From Lysobacterales bacterium (GTDB lineage: Bacteria; Pseudomonadota; Gammaproteobacteria; Xanthomonadales; SZUA-36), in NCBI GenBank assembly GCA_026196445.1, contig JAPHTE010000433.1, positions 1-23,893 on the forward strand: DNA of 23,893 nucleotides. Reading direction: 5' to 3'. Position numbers and translations under genes: made by a program. Of the stretch, positions 6,961 to 14,296 are shown one piece after another; positions within the stretch are counted from its first letter, which is position 1, and each line of letters starts with the position of its first letter. The notes under the pieces were generated by a model. It saw only the letters and a program-made list of their open reading frames with translations. It did not search any database and was not told the origin of the DNA.

Positions 6961-7476
6961 ATGACGGATTCATCCAACGAAATCCTGGCGGAAATCAAAA
7001 CCGACAAAGGTGTAATCAACTTGCATCTGTACCCCCAGCAAGCGCCGGTCACGGTTGCCAACTTTGTTAACCTGGCCAAACGCGGGTTTTACGATAATCT
7101 CAACTTCCACAGGGTGATCGATAACTTCATGATCCAGGGTGGGTGTCCGCAAGGATCGGGCACCGGCGGCCCGGGATACAGGTTCGAGGATGAATGTACT
7201 CCGGAACTCAGACACGATTCACCCGGTACGTTATCTATGGCCAATGCAGGGCCAGGCACTAACGGCAGCCAGTTCTTCATCACCCATGTGGAAACCCCGT
7301 GGCTGGACGGTAAACACACTGTGTTTGGCAGCGTGGTTTCCAGTGAGGACCAGGCAGTGGTGAACTCCATTGCGGGTGGCGATGCCATCATCTCCGTTTC
7401 CATCAAGGGTGGTGATGACCTGCTCGAGCGGCAGGCGGCCCGTGTATCCGAGTGGAATGCAAAGCTGGACAACTGA
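6961..7476 (+). CDS. ppiB: Peptidyl-prolyl cis-trans isomerase, cyclophilin type
   Basis: The 171-residue protein is a full-length cyclophilin without a signal peptide, so it acts in the cytoplasm like PpiB. The active-site residues are visible: FHR (49-51), with the catalytic arginine at 51, the segment MIQGG (57-61), MANAGPGTNGSQFFI (103-117, less the first residues) and WLDGKHTVFG (124-133), whose tryptophan marks cyclosporin-sensitive enzymes. It speeds proline isomerisation in protein folding. CGGAG (6949-6953) gives a good ribosome site before the ATG. It stands alone and converges with ispB. Confidence 0.93.
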   Translation: MTDSSNEILAEIKTDKGVINLHLYPQQAPVTVANFVNLAKRGFYDNLNFHRVIDNFMIQGGCPQGSGTGGPGYRFEDECTPELRHDSPGTLSMANAGPGTNGSQFFITHVETPWLDGKHTVFGSVVSSEDQAVVNSIAGGDAIISVSIKGGDDLLERQAARVSEWNAKLDN

Positions 7477-7502
7477 ATTACTGTCCAGGGTGCATTTAGA
7501 CG

Positions 7503-7538
7503 GAAAAAGCGCTAGCGGGCCGTCACGGTCCGCTAGCG
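7503..7538 (-). terminator. Terminator overlapping the ispB stop codon
   Basis: A 13-bp stem (7510-7522 with 7526-7538, one G-T pair) has a 3-base loop and, on the minus strand, is followed by TTTTT from 7507-7503. The TAG stop of ispB (7533-7535) lies inside the upstream arm, so the gene's last codons form part of its own terminator. The plus-strand side has no T-run, so ppiB may rely on it only partly. Confidence 0.75.
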
Positions 7539-8540
7539 GTTACGGCCGACACTGTAATCCGACAGTTGTTCCAGCGCCGTACGCCAGGTTGATGGAGGTA
7601 GCAAACCGATAGCCTGCCGGGCCTCGGCGGCATGGTCTCGCGCAACTTCCATGGCCGAGCTTAGTGCGCCGCTGTCGCGGATGATATCCAGGATCGGTTG
7701 CAAGTCTGCCACGCTACCGTTTCTGATCGCAGCATCCAGAAGTTCCCTTTCAGTTTCACTGCAGCGTTCCCTGGCGATGATCAGGGGCAGTGTCGGCTTG
7801 CCTTCGGCCAGGTCGTCACCGGCGTTCTTGCCCATGGTCTCAGCGTCACCCGTGTAATCGAGTACATCGTCCGCGATCTGGAAGGCCGCACCGAGGCGGT
7901 TGCCGTAAACCGCCAATGCGTCTTCAACCTCCGATGGCTGGTCGCTGATGATGGCAGCCAGCTTACAGGCGGCTTCAAACAGCTTGGCGGTCTTGTTTTC
8001 AATGACCTGCATATACCGGCTCCGATCGACTTCCGGGTCACCCATGTTCAAAAGCTGTTGTACCTCGCCTTCGGCGATGGTGTTGGTCGTTTCCGCCAGC
8101 ACGTCCATGATACGCATGGAATCCAGTCCCACCATCATCTGAAAACTGCGTGAATACAGGAAATCCCCGACCAGCACGCTGGCTGCGTTGCCCCAGATGG
8201 CGTGTGCGCTTTGCTGGCCGCGTCTCAGGTCCGACTCGTCAACGACGTCGTCGTGCAACAGGGTGGCGGTATGTATGAACTCGATGATGGCGGCCAGTGG
8301 CACGTGCTTTTTCCCCTGGTAGCCACAGGCCCGGGTGCATAGCGTCAGCAACATTGGGCGCAGTCGTTTGCCGCCACTGGAGACAATGTAATTCGCGATC
8401 TGGTTGATCAACACTACGTCGGATTTCAGACTATCATGGATATACTCATTCACCTGCGCCATGTCCGGCGCGCTAAGGGTGATAATCTGTTCCAGTGGCG
8501 ATTGCCCGGATCTGCTTGTTGTTTCGTGGCTGGAGATCAT
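7533..8540 (-). CDS. ispB: Octaprenyl diphosphate synthase
   Basis: The 335-residue trans-polyprenyl diphosphate synthase extends farnesyl diphosphate with IPP to make the long ubiquinone side chain. It shows the GGKRLRP motif (56-62), the first aspartate-rich motif DDVVDESD (97-104) with FIHTATLLH before it, the KTAKLFEA helix (183-190), and the second aspartate motif DDVLD (224-228) followed by GKNAGDDLAEGKPTLP. The closest match in memory is E. coli IspB (323 residues). The N-terminus here has about 14 extra residues, so the start could lie slightly inside. An exact TATAAT on the minus strand (8564-8569) lies about 25 bases upstream of the ATG, which fits the annotated start. It is divergent from the MFS gene, not from rplU-rpmA as in E. 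coli. Chain length (octa- or other) cannot be fixed by eye. Confidence 0.92.
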   Translation of the reverse strand: MISSHETTSRSGQSPLEQIITLSAPDMAQVNEYIHDSLKSDVVLINQIANYIVSSGGKRLRPMLLTLCTRACGYQGKKHVPLAAIIEFIHTATLLHDDVVDESDLRRGQQSAHAIWGNAASVLVGDFLYSRSFQMMVGLDSMRIMDVLAETTNTIAEGEVQQLLNMGDPEVDRSRYMQVIENKTAKLFEAACKLAAIISDQPSEVEDALAVYGNRLGAAFQIADDVLDYTGDAETMGKNAGDDLAEGKPTLPLIIARERCSETERELLDAAIRNGSVADLQPILDIIRDSGALSSAMEVARDHAAEARQAIGLLPPSTWRTALEQLSDYSVGRNR

Positions 8541-8563
8541 ACGGTCGCTCTGCAGTTTCGGGG

Positions 8564-8569
8564 ATTATA
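8564..8569 (-). promoter_or_regulatory. -10 box of ispB
   Basis: The minus strand reads TATAAT here, exactly the sigma-70 consensus, and predicts a start of transcription near 8557, 17 bases before the ispB ATG. The -35 region is poor. The 150-base gap to the MFS start holds nothing else I can name. Confidence 0.4.
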
Positions 8570-8690
8570 AATGATTGTGTTGCGGCGGGAAGGCAATCAT
8601 GATTTATTCACTGGCACACCCTATACTGTGCTGCCATTCGGGATATGAACATTAGCGGCCCGACATTATTCAGACCCTGAAGGAAAATGC

Positions 8691-9857
8691 GTGTTTGCAC
8701 AACTGGATTCATCTGAGTTACGCACCGGCCTGACCCTGGCTGGCGTCATTGCGTTTCGCATGCTCGGCCTGTTCATGATCCTGCCGGTATTCATGTTGCT
8801 GGCGGCCGATATACCGGGCTTCACCCCCACTACTGCAGGCCTGGCCGTGGGTATTTATGGCTTGACACAGGCTGCGCTGCAGCAGCCATTTGGAAAGTTG
8901 TCCGACCGCTTTGGCCGCCGTCCGATGTTGCTCGTAGGCCTGGCCCTGTTTGGATTGGGCGGGGTACTGGCAGCCTTGTCCGAATCCATGACGATGTTGA
9001 TCATGGGCCGAGCCCTGCAAGGCTGCGGCGCCATTGCCGGTGTGGCATTGGCGTTTGCTGCAGACCATACACGTGCGCAAAACCGCAGCGTGGTCATGGC
9101 TATTATCGGTATGGCGATCGGCACATCATTCCTGTTGTCCATGGTCATCGCGGTACCGCTGGCGACCCTGCTGGGCCTGCACGGTATGTTCTGGTTGACC
9201 GCTGGTCTTGCCGCGCTGGGTATGCTGCTGGTGTTGAGCATGCCGGCTGCGCAAACCAGGCGGGAAGATGACCTACAGGAAGCCGGGCGTTCGTCCATAG
9301 TCTGGTTGTTTGCACTATCGGTATTCTTGCTGCATGCGGTCATGACCCTGTTATTCGTGGTCTTGCCGGGTATGCTGCTCAGCCAGTATGGCTTGGGCCT
9401 GGAATACCACTGGCGTATCTATGTGCCCGCGGTGTTGGGCTCCGTATTGCTGGTGTTTCCGCTGCTGAGACGTATCGGCTCGGGCGGGCAGGAGAGCACA
9501 GCCATAACGCTGGCCTTCCTGTTACTGGGCATAGCGCTCGGCTTGATGTCACTGGGCGGCTCGTTGCTGCTGTTGCTGTTGTTTGTAGTGGTGTTTTTCC
9601 TGGCATTCAACCTGCTCGAAGCGGCAATGCCGTCGATGGTGAGTCGGGTGACCGGAGAACGTGGTCGTGGACAAAAAATGGGTCTTTACACGACGTTTCA
9701 ATTCCTGGGCGCTTTTGCTGGCGGTCTGGGAGGTGGTTGGTTACTGGAAACAAGCGGTGAGAGTATCACCTTGAGCGTGGCTGGATCACTCTGCGCATGC
9801 TGGTCAGTAGGCATGTTGCTATGGTTGAGATCCATTGGTATGAGACGGCAGGCCTGA
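8691..9857 (+). CDS. Major facilitator superfamily permease, YajR-like without the YAM domain
   Basis: The 388-residue protein reads as twelve membrane helices. It carries the MFS signature loop GKLSDRFGRRP (68-78, motif A between helices 2 and 3). The opening AFRMLGLFMILPVF and the GIYGLTQAALQQPFGKLSDR segment resemble E. coli YajR, but the C-terminal cytosolic domain of YajR is absent. Proton-linked export of a small compound is the family role; the substrate is unknown. The start is GTG at 8691, supported by AAGGA 6 bases upstream. An ATG at 8687 is in another frame. It lies 71 bases before ssb with no terminator between, so the two are probably co-transcribed. Such an MFS-ssb pair is common in gammaproteobacteria. 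Confidence 0.85.
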   Translation: MFAQLDSSELRTGLTLAGVIAFRMLGLFMILPVFMLLAADIPGFTPTTAGLAVGIYGLTQAALQQPFGKLSDRFGRRPMLLVGLALFGLGGVLAALSESMTMLIMGRALQGCGAIAGVALAFAADHTRAQNRSVVMAIIGMAIGTSFLLSMVIAVPLATLLGLHGMFWLTAGLAALGMLLVLSMPAAQTRREDDLQEAGRSSIVWLFALSVFLLHAVMTLLFVVLPGMLLSQYGLGLEYHWRIYVPAVLGSVLLVFPLLRRIGSGGQESTAITLAFLLLGIALGLMSLGGSLLLLLLFVVVFFLAFNLLEAAMPSMVSRVTGERGRGQKMGLYTTFQFLGAFAGGLGGGWLLETSGESITLSVAGSLCACWSVGMLLWLRSIGMRRQA

Positions 9858-9928
9858 CGGTATATGCTACACTTCAAGGTCTGATTTTTAACTGCGGAGC
9901 AGGTCTTCGCACAGCAGGAGAATGCTAG

Positions 9929-10390
9929 ATGGCAAGAGGTGTGAACAAGGTTATTCTGGTGGGCAACCTGGGCCGGGACCCGGAAGTCAAATACACTGCC
10001 AGTGGTGCTGCAGTAGTAAATATTACCGTGGCGACGAGTGAAAGCTGGAATGACAAGCAGACAAATGAGAGGGTCGAGAAGACCGAGTGGCACAGGGTTG
10101 TAGCGTTTCAGCGCCTGGCCGAGATCATGGGCGAATACCTGCGCAAGGGCTCACAGGTGTATATCGAGGGCAAATTGCAAACACGTAAATGGCAGGACCA
10201 GAACGGTCAGGACCGGTATACGACCGAAATCGTCGCCAATGAAATGCAAATGCTCGGCAGCCGTGGAGATGCACCCGCCCGCCAGCAAGGTGACCAAGGT
10301 GGATTCAGGAGCAACCAGCAGGCACAGAAAGCCCCGGACCCTGCAGATTCCGGCGGCGGTAGCTTTGATGACGACGATATCCCGTTCTGA
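9929..10390 (+). CDS. ssb: Single-stranded DNA-binding protein
   Basis: The 153-residue SSB has an OB fold in residues 1-112 (MARGVNKVILVGNLGRDPEV at the start, then the TEWHRVV and YIEGKLQTRKWQDQNGQDRY segments). A flexible Gly/Gln-rich linker follows, and then the acidic tip DDDDIPF (147-153) that binds partner proteins such as RecO, PriA and exonuclease I. It coats single-stranded DNA as a tetramer during replication and repair. GGAG lies 8 bases before the ATG. I saw no LexA box (CTGT-N8-ACAG) upstream. There is no clear terminator after it, so transcription may continue into the rml operon. Confidence 0.97.
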   Translation: MARGVNKVILVGNLGRDPEVKYTASGAAVVNITVATSESWNDKQTNERVEKTEWHRVVAFQRLAEIMGEYLRKGSQVYIEGKLQTRKWQDQNGQDRYTTEIVANEMQMLGSRGDAPARQQGDQGGFRSNQQAQKAPDPADSGGGSFDDDDIPF

Positions 10391-10422
10391 GGGCGCCGCT
10401 CATTGGGCTAGCTTGCCAGGAG

Positions 10423-10473
10423 TGTTGGGATTACGCGTATACCTGTAAGCAGCGCACCAACATTGGTAACCAA
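10423..10473 (+). promoter_or_regulatory. Overlapping inverted repeats before rmlA
   Basis: TGTTGG (10423-10428) can pair with CCAACA (10457-10462). The same CCAAC can instead pair with TTGG in ACCAACATTGGT (10456-10467), and that TTGGT can pair with ACCAA just before the rmlA ribosome site in TTGGTAACCAA (10463-10473). The pairings exclude one another, as in a switch between leader structures. The arms are only 4-6 bp, so chance is a real alternative. Confidence 0.22.
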
Positions 10474-10489
10474 GAAGGGTATTTACTCG

Positions 10490-11380
10490 ATGAATAAAAA
10501 CAGAAAAGGCATCATTCTGGCCGGGGGTAGCGGTACGCGCCTGTACCCGATTACGCGGGTAATCAGCAAGCAACTGCTGCCCGTATACGACAAGCCGATG
10601 ATCTATTATCCGCTATCCACCCTCATGCAGGCAGGGATACGCGAGGTCCTGGTCATCACCACTCCACACGAGCAGGCCTTCTTCCAGCAATTGCTGGGTG
10701 ACGGCAGCCAGTGGGGGATCAATATTTCTTTTGCCGTCCAGGAGAGTCCTGACGGCCTGGCGCAGGCATTCCTGATCGGCGAGGAGTTTATAGCGGGCGA
10801 CCCGTCCTGCCTGATCCTGGGTGACAATATATTTCATGGTGGCGGACTCCAGGAATTGTTGACCCGGTGCATGATGCGATCGGAAGGCAGCACGGTATTC
10901 GGTTACTGGGTGCGTGACCCGGAGCGTTATGGTGTGGTCGAGTTCGATGACTCCATGCGCGTGTTGGGCCTTGAGGAAAAACCCGCCAAACCACGTTCGA
11001 ACTACGCGGTCACCGGTCTGTATTTTTATGATGAACGCGTTTGCCAGTTCGCCCGCGATTTGAAACCATCGGCGAGAGGTGAGCTTGAAATTACAGATTT
11101 GAACCGTTGTTATCTCGACGACGGCAGCCTGCACCTCGAGTGTCTGGGCAGGGGTTACGCCTGGCTGGACACCGGCACCCACGAGTCCCTGCAACAGGCA
11201 TCGAGTTTTATCGAGACCATAGAGGCGCGGCAGGGCCTGAAAGTGGCCTGCCCGGAGGAAATCGCCTTCCTGCAGGGCTGGATTGACAAGGGCCGTGTAC
11301 TGGAACTTGCCGAACCTTTGCGTAACAGTGGATACGGCGAGTACCTGATTGAGTTGCTGGAAAGGGGACCGAACGGTTGA
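10490..11380 (+). CDS. rmlA: Glucose-1-phosphate thymidylyltransferase
   Basis: The 296-residue enzyme joins dTTP and glucose-1-phosphate to dTDP-glucose, the first step to dTDP-L-rhamnose. It has the nucleotidyltransferase loop GGSGTRLYP (12-20), followed by SKQLLPVYDKPMIYYPLSTLM, the LGDNIFHG metal-binding segment, FGYWVRDPERYGVVEFD, EEKPAKPRSNYAVTGLYFYD and ARGELEITDLNR. All are typical of RmlA/RfbA, and length is normal. I took ATG 10490 (AGAAGGG 10 bases upstream) rather than TTG 10463, because the family begins within a few residues of RKGIILAGG. It is first in a run of five overlapping genes; its TGA overlaps the TTG of rmlC. rmlB is missing next to it. Confidence 0.95.
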   Translation: MNKNRKGIILAGGSGTRLYPITRVISKQLLPVYDKPMIYYPLSTLMQAGIREVLVITTPHEQAFFQQLLGDGSQWGINISFAVQESPDGLAQAFLIGEEFIAGDPSCLILGDNIFHGGGLQELLTRCMMRSEGSTVFGYWVRDPERYGVVEFDDSMRVLGLEEKPAKPRSNYAVTGLYFYDERVCQFARDLKPSARGELEITDLNRCYLDDGSLHLECLGRGYAWLDTGTHESLQQASSFIETIEARQGLKVACPEEIAFLQGWIDKGRVLELAEPLRNSGYGEYLIELLERGPNG

Positions 11381-11934
11381 GACTTCTTGAAACCGGTCTC
11401 GATGGTGTCGTCATCATCGAACCCCGGGTACACGGTGATGACCGGGGATACTTTATGGAAAGCTGGAAAGCCAGTGCTTATGGATCGCACGGTCTGCCAG
11501 CCTCGTTTGCCCAGGCCAATGTTTCCCGCTCCGTCAAGGGGGTTTTAAGAGGGCTGCATTACCAGTATCAACGACCACAAGGTAAGCTCGTTTCGGTCAT
11601 GACAGGCCGTATTTTTGACGTGGCGGTGGATATTCGCCCAGGTTCGGCGTCTTTCGGACAATGGGCCGGGACAGAGCTGAGCGCAGACAACCATCGCCAG
11701 ATGTACATCCCCGAAGGCTTTGCGCATGGTTTTCTGGTCTTGAGTGATTACGCCCTGTTCCATTACCACTGCACGCGGGAATATTCGCCGCAACACGATG
11801 CCGCGATCGCCTGGGATGATCCGGAAATCGCCATCAAGTGGCCCTGCCAGCCGGAAACAATATCCGGTAAGGACCGTGTGGCGCCACGATTAACAGATGT
11901 ACCAACCGATCGCCTGCCACCGGGAGTTCCATGA
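11377..11934 (+). CDS. rmlC: dTDP-4-dehydrorhamnose 3,5-epimerase
   Basis: The 185-residue cupin-fold enzyme epimerises carbons 3 and 5 of dTDP-4-keto-6-deoxyglucose. The substrate segment DRGYFMESW (22-30), the catalytic-histidine motif RGLHYQ with His61, Lys70, and the late segment WDDPEIAIKWP are visible. The usual FxYKxxxYY segment is changed to FHYHCTREYSP (128-138), keeping Tyr136. The start is TTG at 11377, overlapping the rmlA stop as TTGA, with AAAGGGG about 9 bases upstream. No ATG in frame would give a full N-terminus. Its stop overlaps the rmlD ATG. Coupled translation through the operon is likely. Confidence 0.94.
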   Translation: MRLLETGLDGVVIIEPRVHGDDRGYFMESWKASAYGSHGLPASFAQANVSRSVKGVLRGLHYQYQRPQGKLVSVMTGRIFDVAVDIRPGSASFGQWAGTELSADNHRQMYIPEGFAHGFLVLSDYALFHYHCTREYSPQHDAAIAWDDPEIAIKWPCQPETISGKDRVAPRLTDVPTDRLPPGVP

Positions 11935-12854
11935 ATATACTGTTAACGGGTGCGGCTGGCCAACTCGGCTGCGAACTGCTGCCACTACTGAACCAACGTG
12001 GTCGTGTTACTCCGTTGGACCGTAGTAGACCACGATGGGCGACGTCCAACTGGATGACTCAGGACCTGGACGACGGCGGCAAACTGGAAGTCTTGCTGAA
12101 CCGACTGCGCCCTGAACTGATCGTTAACACGGCTGCCTACACGGCGGTCGACCAGGCTGAGCAGGACCCAGTCACGGCCTGCGATATCAACGCTGCCTTG
12201 CCGGGGCGCCTGGCGCATTGGGCCCAACGCAATGATTCGCGCCTGGTTCACTATTCAACCGACTACATATTCAACGGTCAGGCCGACAGGCCCTACCGTG
12301 AGGCGGATTTACCTGACCCGCTGAGCGTTTACGGCGACAGCAAGCTGGCCGGGGAACGTGCCGTGGCTGCTACTGGCTGTAAGCACGTGATCCTGAGGAC
12401 GTCATGGGTTTATTCATCGCACGGCAGCAATTTTGTGCTGAGCATGTTGAACCTGGCGCGAAGGGGTCTGTCTCTCAAGGTCGTGGACGACCAGCGCGGT
12501 TGTCCGACCTGGGCCAGGAACCTGGCTCTCGCAACCGATGCGGTCATCGCCAGGTGGCAGGCTTCGGGCAGTGCTGCTGAAAACGGCGTGTTCCACTATT
12601 GCGACGACCGCCCACTGAGTTGGTATGAATTTGCACACGAGATTTTCGGCTTGGCGCAATCTGCGGGACTGCTGGATGGCCCACCGGATATTGAGCCTGT
12701 GCCCAGTTCAGGATTCCAGCAACCGGCGCAAAGACCACATTACTCGATCCTGGATACGAGCCGGATCGGAGAGGTGTTTGACATCAGCCCGGCAGTATTC
12801 GACGAATCGTTGCGCACAGTGATCGATGAGATCAGGAAAAAGGAATTGGAATGA
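11931..12854 (+). CDS. rmlD: dTDP-4-dehydrorhamnose reductase
   Basis: The 307-residue short-chain dehydrogenase makes dTDP-L-rhamnose with NAD(P)H. It has the cofactor loop GAAGQLG (7-13), the NTAAYTAVDQAE segment (66-77), STDYIFNG (109-116) and the catalytic Tyr134-x-x-x-Lys138 (YGDSK). TSWVYSSHGSNFV and DDQRGCPTWARNLA follow as in RmlD. Its ATG overlaps the rmlC stop and its own TGA overlaps the manC ATG (both ATGA), which ties the rhamnose and mannose branches into one transcript. Length is normal. Confidence 0.94.
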   Translation: MNILLTGAAGQLGCELLPLLNQRGRVTPLDRSRPRWATSNWMTQDLDDGGKLEVLLNRLRPELIVNTAAYTAVDQAEQDPVTACDINAALPGRLAHWAQRNDSRLVHYSTDYIFNGQADRPYREADLPDPLSVYGDSKLAGERAVAATGCKHVILRTSWVYSSHGSNFVLSMLNLARRGLSLKVVDDQRGCPTWARNLALATDAVIARWQASGSAAENGVFHYCDDRPLSWYEFAHEIFGLAQSAGLLDGPPDIEPVPSSGFQQPAQRPHYSILDTSRIGEVFDISPAVFDESLRTVIDEIRKKELE

Positions 12855-14296
12855 GTGAGACGGGTGCAACCCAAACCTTGATCCCGGTGATATTGTCCGG
12901 GGGCGCGGGTACACGATTGTGGCCGGTGTCGCGCCGCGCACACCCCAAGCCGTTCATGGAACTGGTAGACGGTGAAACGCTGGCGGAGAAAACACTGCTC
13001 CGGGCCAGGGCGGTAGCCGGGGGTGCACCGGTCATCACCGTTACCAGCCGTGATTATTTCTTCTATACGCGTGACCTGTATGCCGGGCTCCCCGGTACCG
13101 GCAATGAAAAATTCCTGCTCGAGCCCATGGGGAGGAACACTGCGCCGGCCATCGCGCTGGCGGCCATGAGTGTCCGGGACAGCGCGGGAGAAAAGGCATC
13201 CATGCTGGTCATGCCTGCCGACCACCTGATCGCCGACCTGGAGGCCTTTGCAGAATCGGTTAAAGAGGCGACCAGGCTTTCACAGCAGGGCTTGCTGGTG
13301 ACATTCGGTATTTTCCCGACCCATGCTGAAACGGGTTACGGGTACATACGTAAGGGCGAGGCTATAACGGACAAAGGTGGTTACCGGGTCGCCGAGTTTG
13401 TTGAAAAGCCTGACAAGGCAACTGCCCGCAAGTACCTCGACTCGGGGGAATATTACTGGAATTCCGGCATGTTCTGTTTCCAGGCCGGAACCTTCCTCGA
13501 CTCCCTGAAGCGGTTTGCACCGGATGTATATAAGGCTGCACGGCGTGTGTGGGCAGCCACTGATAAAACATCTTCACCCATTGAATTCCCGGCCGATCCG
13601 TTCGCTGAGTGTCCGTCAATTTCCATTGACTATGCGGTCATGGAGCGGGCCGATAATACCGCCGTGGTCGCCAGTAATTTTGGCTGGAGTGATATCGGTT
13701 CCTGGAAGGCCATCTCCGAACTTTACGAGTCGGACGAGAGTGGTAACAGCATCCGCGGTAAGGCGGTGATGGTAGGTTCGAAGGGCTGTTTCGTCCAGGG
13801 AGGGGAACGGCTGGTGGCGGCCGTGGGCGTCAAGGACCTGATTATCGTGGATACCGGTGACGCTGTGCTGGTCGCAGACCGTAACCAGGCGCAGGACGTC
13901 AAGGAAGTCGTGAGCCAACTGGCGGACCTGAAACACGAGGCGGTCAGTTTCCACAAGACGGTCCATCGCCCGTGGGGCAGTTTCACCATCCTCGAAGATG
14001 CAGATGACTGCAAGGTCAAGCGCCTGGTCGTCAAGCCGGGACAGGTGTTGAGCCTGCAAAAGCACCGCCGCCGGGCGGAGCACTGGACCGTCGTGCGTGG
14101 CACGGTGAAAGTCCGACGCGGTGATGATGAATTCCTGCTCGAGTCCAACCAGTCGACCTACATCCCGGTTGAGACCCTGCACCGCCTGGAAAATCCCGGG
14201 GCAGAGGATGCACACCTGATCGAGGTCCAGACCGGTGATTATTTTGGCGAAGACGACATTGAGCGTTTTGAAGACATTTATGGAAGAATGAGATGA
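12851..14296 (+). CDS. manC: Mannose-1-phosphate guanylyltransferase / mannose-6-phosphate isomerase
   Basis: The 481-residue bifunctional enzyme (type II PMI-GMP; named manC, algA or xanB in different hosts) makes mannose-6-phosphate from fructose-6-phosphate and GDP-mannose from mannose-1-phosphate. The N-terminal nucleotidyltransferase shows GGAGTRLWPVSR (17-28), HPKPF, EPMGRNTAPA and FVEKPDKATA, with YYWNSGMF after it. The C-terminal cupin opens at HRPWGSFTILED and carries the isomerase motif as LSLQKHRRRAEHW (about 400-412). Family members usually have a second histidine in this motif (QxHxHRAEHW); here Arg407 takes its place, which may affect metal binding in the isomerase half. The gene overlaps rmlD and the DUF1684 gene by 4 bases each. 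No manB (phosphomannomutase) is nearby. Confidence 0.93.
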   Translation: MSETGATQTLIPVILSGGAGTRLWPVSRRAHPKPFMELVDGETLAEKTLLRARAVAGGAPVITVTSRDYFFYTRDLYAGLPGTGNEKFLLEPMGRNTAPAIALAAMSVRDSAGEKASMLVMPADHLIADLEAFAESVKEATRLSQQGLLVTFGIFPTHAETGYGYIRKGEAITDKGGYRVAEFVEKPDKATARKYLDSGEYYWNSGMFCFQAGTFLDSLKRFAPDVYKAARRVWAATDKTSSPIEFPADPFAECPSISIDYAVMERADNTAVVASNFGWSDIGSWKAISELYESDESGNSIRGKAVMVGSKGCFVQGGERLVAAVGVKDLIIVDTGDAVLVADRNQAQDVKEVVSQLADLKHEAVSFHKTVHRPWGSFTILEDADDCKVKRLVVKPGQVLSLQKHRRRAEHWTVVRGTVKVRRGDDEFLLESNQSTYIPVETLHRLENPGAEDAHLIEVQTGDYFGEDDIERFEDIYGRMR

